A stretch of 20,051 bases of DNA, from positions 1-20,051 of IMG/VR virus record IMGVR_UViG_3300020160_002022. One strand, 5' to 3'. The translations under genes and the position numbers were made by a program. Position 1 is the first letter of the stretch, and each line of letters begins with the position of its first letter. Of this stretch, positions 7,141-16,600 are shown piece after piece. The DNA comes from a virus. A model generated the notes under the pieces. The model was not told the origin of the DNA. It saw nothing but the letters and a program-made list of their open reading frames with translations, and ran no database searches.

Positions 7141-9165
7141 ATGGCATGGAACAAAACTGAAAATAAATCACTCGAAAATCAAGCGCAAAAATCTGCATTT
7201 GGTCCGGGTGGAACGGTTGCTCAAAATGCCTCGTACGTAGGCAAAGGGTATCGTGACCCATGGGATATTGAGCGAGCCTATAAAGAGGGCATGCAAAAGG
7301 TCACCTGGGTTGCACGGTGCATCGATGCCATCGCTGGCAACCAGGCAAGATTGCCTATTGTCTTACGAAAAGATAACTCGCCTGACGGAATGATTGTCAA
7401 AGGTAAGACAGCAAAAAATAGTGGTTTACTAGACATCCTGAACACCAAATCTAATATTGGTGAAAACTCTTTTATCTTTAGGTACAGAGTCTCATCACAA
7501 CTCCTACTAGGAACGCGCGGAGTCTTTATTGAAAAGGTGCGTGGACGTGATGGGGGCATAATTGGACTAAACCTGCTCCCCCCGCAGTCAACCGCCCCAA
7601 TCCCTGACCCAAAGACATTTGTTTCTGGCTACGAAGTACTGATGCCCAACGGTGACAAGGTCATCATGAAGCCAGAGGATGTGTGCTGGATTCGTAGACC
7701 ACACCCAATTGACCCATATCTTTCGCTCACGCCGATGGAGTCAGCGGGTATTGCCATTGAGATTGAAAACCTTGCAAAGTTATACAACAGAAACTACCTA
7801 CTCAACGACGGTCGTCCTGGTGGATTGCTCGTTTTACGTGGGGAAATTGATGACGACGACAAGGATGAACTACGTAACAGGTTCAGAGGCAACCTCGGTC
7901 GCGTAGGTCAAACAACCGTAATTTCCGCTGATGATGGGGTTGACTTTGTTGATACATCATCAAGCCCACGAGACGCCGCCTATATTCAAATGCGCCAGAT
8001 TACAAAAGAAGAGATTCTTTCTTCATTCGGCGTTCCGGAATCAGTTATTGGTAATGCTGCGGGCAGAACGTTTTCAAATGCAAGCGAAGAAATTCGTGTT
8101 TTTTGGAATGAAACAATGTCTCCGCACCTTGAGGTCATTGCCCGTGCGTTAGATGAACTTGACGCAGAGCATTATATTGATTTTGATACTTCAAGTGTTC
8201 CAGTCCTAATTATTGCAAAACAAGAAGTTGAGCGATATTTGCTGGATGAATTGCGTGCTGGACTCATTTCAGTCAACGAATATAGAACTGGCACTGGGCG
8301 CAAGGATGTTGAGGCAGATTTGGCTGACAGCCTTCTTATGAACCCCAACCTCACTCCCATTGCCAATACAAAGAAGCCAATGGCACCTCCTCAAGAGGGG
8401 ATGCCAATGCCAGGAGCAGGCGGCCCAGGAATGCCGCCAGGTGCACCAGGAATGCCTCCAGGGATGCCAGGAATGCCTCCTGGAGCCCCAGGCGGAGGAA
8501 TGCCAGGAATGCCTCCTGATATGCCAGCAGCGCCTCCTCCGGACCCGACCACGATGGCTGGAGCAATGGCTCTTGAGTCTATGGGTGGTGGAGCGCCCCC
8601 AGGGATGGCGGCGATGGGCGCCAGCACTTCTGAAATCCTGACAAAAGATGATTCCAGTGAGACGTCACTGTCTAGGTGGACAGAAATTCTTGACCGAGGA
8701 ATTGAGCGAGTCTTAGAGCGCATGCAACGAGTTGTTATAGAAAAAATGAACGGGCAAAAATCTCGCAAGTCCTTAATGCAGGGCTCGCTTGATATTGATT
8801 CGGTTTTTTCTTTGGAAATCTGGCATAAACAACTAGAGGAAGACATTAAACCTGTTCTTTCTACGATTATCCGTGACTCTCAGGCTCTTTATTTTGAGAA
8901 ATCTGATGGCTACAGGATTCCCACAGCCCAAGATACGGTCATCAACATTGATGCGCAAATGATGCGAATTAAAGAAATTATCGACAATGTCCATACGCAG
9001 GTGGGGTCGGCAATCTATAACTCATACGGCATCAGCGATGAGGCTGCTCGTAATTCGGCCCTTCGTTCATCTGTGACTTCCATATTCATCGATGCAATCG
9101 CCAACATCAAGCCGCGAGTAGCGTCTGGCGAAGCCCGCCGAGCATGGGAATTTAGTCGCCCTTAG
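7141..9165 (+). CDS. HK97-family portal protein with Met-Pro-Gly-rich insert (674 aa)
   Basis: The portal forms the dodecameric ring at the capsid vertex through which DNA enters and leaves. Residues 1-400 follow the HK97-portal pattern: WVARCIDAIAGNQARLPIVL near 56-75, the clip/stem region SAGIAIEIENLAKLYNRNYL at 201-220 followed by DGRPGGLLVLRGEI, then ITKEEILSSFGVPESVIG at 287-304 and SNASEEIRVFWNETMSPHLE. Residues about 414-492 are a low-complexity insert of PGM-type repeats. Residues 500-674 form an extra charged helical domain with RWTEILDRGIERVLERMQR and a C-terminal DEAARNSALRSSV region; its role is unknown. Portals are often 400-500 residues, so this one is long. It starts two bases after the membrane-protein stop, without a clear ribosome site, and leads the protease and giant gene. 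Confidence 0.9.
   Translation: MAWNKTENKSLENQAQKSAFGPGGTVAQNASYVGKGYRDPWDIERAYKEGMQKVTWVARCIDAIAGNQARLPIVLRKDNSPDGMIVKGKTAKNSGLLDILNTKSNIGENSFIFRYRVSSQLLLGTRGVFIEKVRGRDGGIIGLNLLPPQSTAPIPDPKTFVSGYEVLMPNGDKVIMKPEDVCWIRRPHPIDPYLSLTPMESAGIAIEIENLAKLYNRNYLLNDGRPGGLLVLRGEIDDDDKDELRNRFRGNLGRVGQTTVISADDGVDFVDTSSSPRDAAYIQMRQITKEEILSSFGVPESVIGNAAGRTFSNASEEIRVFWNETMSPHLEVIARALDELDAEHYIDFDTSSVPVLIIAKQEVERYLLDELRAGLISVNEYRTGTGRKDVEADLADSLLMNPNLTPIANTKKPMAPPQEGMPMPGAGGPGMPPGAPGMPPGMPGMPPGAPGGGMPGMPPDMPAAPPPDPTTMAGAMALESMGGGAPPGMAAMGASTSEILTKDDSSETSLSRWTEILDRGIERVLERMQRVVIEKMNGQKSRKSLMQGSLDIDSVFSLEIWHKQLEEDIKPVLSTIIRDSQALYFEKSDGYRIPTAQDTVINIDAQMMRIKEIIDNVHTQVGSAIYNSYGISDEAARNSALRSSVTSIFIDAIANIKPRVASGEARRAWEFSRP
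8380..8616 (+). repeat. Low-complexity Met-Pro-Gly-rich coding repeat in the portal
   Basis: Repeated CCAGGAATGCC(T/G)CC units encode a run of GMPPGAPGMPPGMPGMPP-type residues (portal residues about 414-492). The repeat is nearly free of charged residues and looks like a flexible spacer between the portal core and its C-terminal domain. Near-identical DNA units suggest expansion by slippage. Confidence 0.85.
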
Positions 9166-9201
9166 TTTCAGTAAACTCACGTAGAATTATTTACTGAAAC
9201 T
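9164..9201. promoter_or_regulatory. 12-bp perfect inverted repeat after the portal gene
   Basis: AGTTTCAGTAAA (9164-9175) and TTTACTGAAACT (9190-9201) are perfect reverse complements with a 14-base centre; the left arm includes the last two bases of the portal stop codon. The stem is AT-rich and no strong T run follows, so it is a poor intrinsic terminator. It could be an operator for a dimeric regulator, an RNA hairpin that protects or divides the message, or a partial terminator tuning portal to protease ratios. A second, shorter palindrome (ACTCAT at 9224-9229, ATGAGT at 9235-9240) lies just downstream, across a possible start codon of the next gene. Confidence 0.6.
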
Positions 9202-9273
9202 CTATCTATTTGCCCCTAGTTGCACTCATAGTTGATGAGTAGAACTATTATTAAGAGCGTCGTTAGGAGCGGT

Positions 9274-10650
9274 ATGTCTACAGACCAAATCAGTTTCAAG
9301 GCACTAAATGGCCAGATTAATATTGATGAAGCACAAGGTATTGTCGAGTGTTTCGTTGCCGCAGTCGGCAACAAGGACTCAGTGGGCGATGTTGTCGCTA
9401 CTGGTGCGTTTACTGAAAGTCTCAAGCGCCGCAAGCCTCGTGTTGTTTGGGGGCACAGTTGGAACGACCCAATTGGTAAAGTTCTAGAAATCTACGAAGT
9501 TCCTACTAGCGACCCGCGATTGCCAATGAAGATGAAGCAAGCCGGTGTTGGGGGACTGTTTGCGAAGGTTCAGTTTAACTTGGCTACAGAAAAGGGACGC
9601 GAAGCATTCGCTAGCGTTGCCTTCTTCGGCCAAGAACAAGAGTGGAGCATTGGCTATAAGACGCTCAACGCAACATTTGACCCTGGCTCACAGGCAAACA
9701 TCCTTCACGAAGTTGAGTTGTATGAAGTGAGCCCAGTTCTACATGGAGCAAACCAACTCACCGGAACAATCTCTGTCAAGAGTGATGAGGGCGAAAAGTG
9801 TGGGGGCCCCATGGCCCATATGCCAAGCATGCCGTCCGGACCCGCCATTGTTGGTCGTCCAGTTCTTTCGCCGGTTGTTCGCCAGGTACATTCGCCCAGC
9901 CCACAGCGCCAACAGAGCCGTGAAGATATCTTTGAAGAAGGGGAATCACGCGTTCTCCCAGACGAAGCACGCAATGCTCTCGCCTTGGAACTAATGAGCA
10001 GGTCGCGCCTACCCCTAGACATCATTCACGCAACGGAAAACTCAGTCACCTTTAATCGCGATGCTGGAAATGGCAATTCAGTAACCTACAGACTTTCATA
10101 TCATCGTGAAGAAGAAACTGGCGAGTACATGTTTGGCAAACCAGAAAAAATTGGGATGCGCAATGAACAAAGCACGATGCCGTCGGCTCCGGTTGTTATT
10201 CCTTCGCAGATGCCTTCAATGCGCATGAACGTCAAGCCTGGTTCTGGCATGCCTACTGGGATGATGTTCCTTGCTTCTGGCGGCAAATCCCTGGATGAAG
10301 CATTGGATGAAGCCGCTGACGTCATTATTGATGTGGCGACGAGTGGCGGTATGGCTTTGCCCGCGGACAAATTGCAATACGCGATTGACCTTCTTCAGAG
10401 CATTAACGGCTCCAAGCAAGACCCTGCGGAAGAAGAAGTCTTTACGGTTCTCTGCTCACCAGATGAGGCGTACCAAGTAAAGAGTTTGCTTGACCCAGTC
10501 ATTGAATACCACCGACTGGATGCTGAAGTAGACAACCAAGGTGTCCATATCTCCAATGGCCTGACGCAAGAAGCAATCACCGCACTAGAGAACATCGCAC
10601 TCACGATTGATGACGTTCTCTACGGCCAGGCTGGTGGTTCAAAAAAATAA
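9274..10650 (+). CDS. HK97-type prohead protease with long C-terminal extension (458 aa)
   Basis: Residues about 8-170 are a U35-type prohead protease: QGIVECFVAAVGNKDSVGD, the catalytic-His motif VVWGHSW (His61 from this start), and the catalytic-Ser motif EWSIGYK (Ser125), then ELYEVSPVLHGAN. These proteases act inside the immature head, cutting scaffold and capsid precursors. About 285 further residues follow: a Pro/Met-rich linker, a segment with NALALELMSRSRLPLDII, another Met/Pro linker, and a C-terminal helical region with SLDEALDEAADVIIDVA and SPDEAYQVKSLLDPV. This extension is much longer than a bare protease and may act as a scaffold. I chose the ATG at 9274 because AGGAG precedes it, though the spacing (4) is short. 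ATG 9235 or TTG 9232 would add 13-14 residues. Confidence 0.9.
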   Translation: MSTDQISFKALNGQINIDEAQGIVECFVAAVGNKDSVGDVVATGAFTESLKRRKPRVVWGHSWNDPIGKVLEIYEVPTSDPRLPMKMKQAGVGGLFAKVQFNLATEKGREAFASVAFFGQEQEWSIGYKTLNATFDPGSQANILHEVELYEVSPVLHGANQLTGTISVKSDEGEKCGGPMAHMPSMPSGPAIVGRPVLSPVVRQVHSPSPQRQQSREDIFEEGESRVLPDEARNALALELMSRSRLPLDIIHATENSVTFNRDAGNGNSVTYRLSYHREEETGEYMFGKPEKIGMRNEQSTMPSAPVVIPSQMPSMRMNVKPGSGMPTGMMFLASGGKSLDEALDEAADVIIDVATSGGMALPADKLQYAIDLLQSINGSKQDPAEEEVFTVLCSPDEAYQVKSLLDPVIEYHRLDAEVDNQGVHISNGLTQEAITALENIALTIDDVLYGQAGGSKK

Positions 10651-10652
10651 TA

Positions 10653-13600
10653 TTGCCCGACTTTACTGAGTTAGGGCTCAACGCCGAATCTAAAGCACTG
10701 GGCGGGAAAATCGGCCAGCGTATTGGCGGTGGTCTTCGTGCTGCCCCTCCTGGGATGTCGTTCGTTGACGTAACTGGACGCGTAGATGCCGACAACGATG
10801 GAATTGTTTTTGAGGGGCTCCCCCTTGAACGGCCAATCATTCCACGATTCACCGTACCTACCAATTTGGCACGAAGTATCTCAAAACTGACCGAGGGTGA
10901 TGCCTTAGATATTGAGAAACAACGAAGGGCTGGCAATAGTCAAATATCATTTGATGAAAACAAGTTGCGCTCAATCGTAGAGACAGTAAGTGGCGATGCC
11001 GATTCTTTGGGCTCAGCGAATACTAGAACTCGCTTGAGCAAGCGAAGCACCATTGAAAGACCCTCTAGCGGCGACACTCCTGGCACTAGGTCAAAGATAG
11101 TTTCTCAATGGCTGGATGTCACTTCGTATGAATCATTCGGCGAATCGGGCAGGGAATTGGGGAGTACTTTTGGGCGAGTAGATTTAGAAAAGTTGCAAAA
11201 AGTACTACAAGGCGAACAATCCGCCCTATCAAAAACTATTGATGAATGGCAGAAAACGGGCGTATGGAACGGGGAAACAAACGGCGTTGCGATGCCGAGG
11301 GTGTATAACCCCAAAAAAGGCATAACGACGAATCTTTCGGTGGAAGAATTGGAACCATACAAAGACGAAATGGGTTCCAGATTCAATAACTATCTATCTC
11401 AGGTCGAAAAACAACTACAGCATGTAAATGACCGATTAGCAAACTTAGATAGAATGGAAAATGATGGAGATATTGCACACGTAAATGCTGTATCAATTCT
11501 TGACTTGCCGAATCTCAAGGACCTCGCCGAACGTGGCAAGAAAATAAGAACATCGCGTGGCGCTGACAGGGAGTGGTCGTTAACTGAAGCGGACCCCGAT
11601 GCGACGTGGTTGGTTCACACTGGTGTGCCAATACTTGAGAACGATGTTCTTGACCCGTCATTCACCTTGCCCAAGGGCGGCGACGGAACATACATGCGCC
11701 AAAGCATGGATACCCAAAGGCTCAATGGTTATACGCGAAACAGCATCATTAGTCGCTATGAGGAGGCGGAGCGCAATTTCAACGCCTATCAACTCGCGTT
11801 GAAGGAATATGATGAAACTGGAGTTTGGGATGGGCCAAAATTGGCCACAAATACAAGAGTTCCAGATAGGGATAGAGGCCGCAAGGAATATCAGACCTAC
11901 GTAGAGGGTCAAGATGATGCAAAAATTAATCCTGAATATTTGAGGAATATTGCTCGTGGCTATATCGATGACGGGCAAAGGGTGATGGCTCGGTATGAAT
12001 ATGCTTACCCGCTAGCAAAAGCAGGGAAAGAACATCTTAGTTACAGTCATGCGTCCTTCGGACCCAGCAGGGGATATGTACGCAATGACTTCCCAACAAG
12101 CAAAACATACCTCGTAAGAATTCCCAATGAAGAAATAGTAGAGGGGTTCCCGTCTCAGGAGTTTCAGATTTTTGATGCCAGAACACCAATAGCAAGTTTT
12201 GAGGTACCCAACCAGTTTAATCTTCCAAATATGACGGAGGCGGAAGATGCTTCTATCGCATTATTTGAAGAAGCCGCACAGAAACATATTTCAAGTAATC
12301 GCCTAGTCTCCAGCACTAGGTCGAGCCGCTCAAATCTCAGTTTGCGTTCAAGGTTTGAACCAACCGAAGCAATGAAAGAGAAAAAAATACGCAATGCTGA
12401 GAGATACGAAGCAGTGTTGCGTTGGAAAGAGCAGCACGCTGAAGACATGCTGGAACTCAATAGTGAACTCGCTAGTGTTATCGCACAGGCCAAGGCTGCA
12501 GTACAAGATGTCGACAAATCAAAACTTAAAAAAATATTTGGTTCACTCATGCCCGAATCGGAGGTGGAAGAACTTACCAGTAATCTTGCCAAGCGATTTG
12601 ACTTACTCAACAAGTCACTGCGGGAAAATCGTCGGCCGTTGTACGGACTTTTTGATTCATCAACTAACGAAGTTTTGCTTAACATTCTTCAAAATTTTGT
12701 CCCAGAATCTCCGGAACGAGATAGGACTATCAAGCAACTCAAAAAAGTAATTGCAGACAGGTCAAAATCATCACGACCAAGGTTGGGTGGAGAAGAACGA
12801 ATACTGGCCAATGACTTCATAAGTCCAGATGAATTCATTGATTCTGGCTGGTGGGGTGCTTGGCTTTATCCAGACGGTCGCATTTATCCAGTTGAGGGTC
12901 ATCAGAACGAGCATCTCTACGAAGATGCATTCGACGACGGCCTTGTTCGGTTGATATTTAATCCAGACGCCGGTCTTACTGTTGTTTCTACTGGAGCGTC
13001 CGATGACCAATTAAATGTCGTAGTCCAACTTGCTACTCTGGCTCGTGGGAAAGAACTCATATTCCACCATGAGGGCAACGAGGCCATCAAGGATTTTGGG
13101 CCTGAGGCTATTACGACTGGCGAGTTGGACCTATTCTCGAAACCAGCGCCAGAAAAAATCAAAAAGTTTATACAAACGCTAGATTACAGCAAAACTCCAG
13201 AGTTCATTCCAACTTGGTTAAGGCGAGAAAAAACTCCATTGCTTAGTACGAGGTCTCGTACGAGAACAACACAAGCGGTCGATGGCGAGATTCCGCGTCG
13301 TAACAGGATTGCACGTGGTCGTCGTGGCGAGTTGACGCAAGAAGAAGATATCGCCGAAGGTCTCGCGGAGATAGAAGAGGGACGGCAAGCGAGTCCATGG
13401 GAGAGGTATTCAATTCTCCAGAGTGATGACGGCGTCTACTATGCGGATAGAATTTCTCCCAAAGATGTCTCGCGCATGCGTGCTGGCAAACTCAAGCCAC
13501 CCGTGTATCCATTCTTTGCCCCACGCGGTGGTGGCAGTAATCAAGAAACTGGAGAAGGTTATTATTTCTCCGTTACTGGTCAAAAATTCAACGGTCGCTA

Positions 13601-16600
13601 TGGAGCGTCTGGAGCATTGGTTCGTCGCCGTCGTGGACGTTTTGGCGAGTATGAGTATCTACTAGCGCGTCGTGCTCCATGGATGAGTTCGGGCGGGGGA
13701 CAATGGTCATTCCCAGGTGGTGTCCATAAAGATAAAGACAGTTCCGAGATTCCGATGGAAACGGCAGTAACTGAGTTCAGGGAAGAAGTTGGCGGAGACC
13801 TAGAAGGCCTTACTCCGGTTTATTCTTATCGTGACCAGCGCGCACCAGACTGGGCCTACGACACACACGTCTACGAAGTAGGGCGACGAGACCTTTCTGA
13901 CATCAACGTACTTGATGGCGAGAATACCGAAGTTCAATGGTTTACCGCCAATGAGATTATGGGTCTTAATAAGAACGGGGAACTTCTCCATTCTTTTGGT
14001 TTAGTCGCTCCAGAAATATTCACTAACTCAGGAGATGATTCACTCATACGACGCGAGCCAGGTGGACTTGGGCGAATGTTTGGGAAGTTACGTGGCGGCC
14101 AACGAGAATCAGGCGAGATGGCGCTTATGTCTACTCGTTCCAGCAGGCCTCTATCTCCTACGGAAGATAGGCGACTCGCAGTTAAGGCGTTAGACCTTAG
14201 ACAGCGATTTGAAGCACTTATCAAAGAGATGCGAGACGAACGAATAGCAAAAAATGCTGCATTATTGAATATTGTTGACGACATTACCAAATTGGTAGAC
14301 GGCGGCTCTCTGACCAAAAATGAATTGGAGACAATAAGGCACATAAGTGCACGTGCCGACAATCCGCTCTACTCGCCTTCACTTACTCGTGACGTTCTAC
14401 TTATACGCCTGCAGCAAGATATTCTTCAGGTATCACGTGAGAGGGAGTTGACAGAAGACGAAACGAACCTACTGTCAATAATTAGTAATCAAATAGAGCG
14501 TAAATTCAAAGATACTGAGCCAACTCGTAGAAGCGTAGAAGTGCGGCCACTGCAGATGGAATTCATAACCCCTGAAGAATTTGCTGATTCTGGTTTTGCT
14601 GGAGCATGGCTATATCCAGACGGAACGGTCTATCCAGTTATTAACGAGCACGCGGATGAGCACGACATCATAAATTCATTTGATGATGGGATTGTGCGGC
14701 TCCGCCTATCTCACGAAAACTTAACGCGGTACCGTGACGAGCGAGAAGGGGCTCAATGGAATCAGATAAAGCCTTATATGGGCGTTGAATATGGTAATCG
14801 TCAATTTACGGATGAACAATTACAAGCGCTTGAGAGAATTTATGTTCGAAGGAAAGCGGGGATTCTTTCTTATTCAATCCACGACGAAGAAGAAATGGAT
14901 TTTGCTAGGCGCACAGGGCAAATGAAAATTGCTAAAAAAGATAAAGCAGTTACGCTTGGCACGCTTGATGCAAGGGAGCGAAGCGCTGTCGGGGACACCA
15001 TACGAGGCCAGATGGGCGATGCAAGCCCTCCAGTGCCGCGCAGCGAGGGCTACGCCTATGTCAGCACTCGAAGTTCGTCATCAATCAATTTGAGCGAACC
15101 CGATATGGGTAGTGACGGCGATATTGAGGATGTGGCAACGGAAAGCGGACTGATGTCAACTCGTTCACGACGTGGCAAAAACCGCAAAAAGTGGAATGTT
15201 ACTGGAGATAAAAAAGTAACTGGTGATATGAAGAAATTGACTCCCGAACAGGTCAGATTAGAGCAGGAACAAAAGCGCCGAGCAGCAAGAATTCCTGGAA
15301 AGCGTAAAGACGGACCATCGTCGCGAGAGTGGCTCAATGTAACCCGAAGTGCTGTTGCACCTGGAGCCAATGCCAAGGAACAATACATAAATAGTCTTTC
15401 GGCCACGAGGGCTGGCGGAGAACTCAAGGTAATTGGTCGTCCATTGTCGTCTCAGAATGCTAATGGCACCGTTTCTTATATTTCATTCGGCGGCGATATT
15501 AAGCCTGGAGATATTCTGCCAAATAACTTTATGCAGTCACTTGGGTCGCAAGGGGAATCACGATACTCGGTTGCGTCGGTTCAGCGAATGCGAGATGGGG
15601 TTAGTAAATTAGCCCTTAGGGACCTCATGACTGGCAAGGCTATTGCATCAGTCATTTCTGACGACCAGCAAATTCTAGACGCGAATCGTCCTGCGAGTAC
15701 ACGCAGTGGTCGTGTGAAGATACCCGCAGTGTGGCGAGATACGGTGGAGGACTTCCGTGCGGGCCTAACTGACGCAATAGTCATGCGAGTGCGCAACGCC
15801 ATGCAAGAAAGAGAAGACGTAGGAAATGAACTAAGTCAATTAGATGCACAATTTGATGCCAATAATCAAGAATGGCCAACAAGTGAAATGGAATATCGTG
15901 CTGAATTTTTGGATGACGCCAGACTTGCTATAACCCGAGAAGTAGAAGAAATGCTCGCCGCTGTACAGCACCTTGTGCGCGAAGAACGCCAAGCAGCATT
16001 AACTGCAGCATCTTTTAAGAAAGCAAAGAAACGGGCATCCATATATGAAGACAGATATGAAAAGTTTGAACTTGAGCCAGAAGATTGGGCTGATGTTTTA
16101 TCTCTACTCGAGTACGACCCAACACTAGAAAGAGCGCTTTTCGATACAGGACCGCAAGGCATGTCACGACAAGTTGGAATGAATCGAACTTCCGCATCGC
16201 AATTGGCAGATGAACTTAACAAGTTGACGGAGTACATTGGTTACATTGAGACTCTTGAAGTTGACTCAATCATTAATGGCAGGGATATTGATGAAGAAGA
16301 TTCCTCATTCATTGACAGGTCCGCGTCAGAGATTCTAGAAAACGCAATTCTTTCCGTTCGTCGCAAGAAGAAACTAGCCGATGCCAAAAAGGCCATCATT
16401 AATACCACGGCAACGGAATTGGACGAGCGCGCAGTGTTGGCGATATCACCCTCAACACGAAGTGTCGCTTCTCCCCGCATAACTAGTAAAGCCACAGTCA
16501 AAATGGGGAATGACTTACGTAATTCTGAGCAGTTATTCCCAGGTAGGGCAAGCAAGTTTTCTAACTCCAATGTCTCATTCGTTGCATACGACGGCAATCG

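Noticed and set aside
8391-8846. Minus-strand open frame of 151 codons opposite the portal
   Set aside because: Its Gly/Pro/Ile-rich part is simply the reverse of the Met-Pro-Gly repeat; the portal frame explains the region.
12164-12685. Minus-strand open frame of 173 codons inside the giant gene, and similar ones at 13934-14362 and 16913-17362
   Set aside because: Ser/Leu/Arg-rich low-complexity translations typical of the reverse of a coding frame; no ribosome sites or family patterns, and the + frame is clearly coding.
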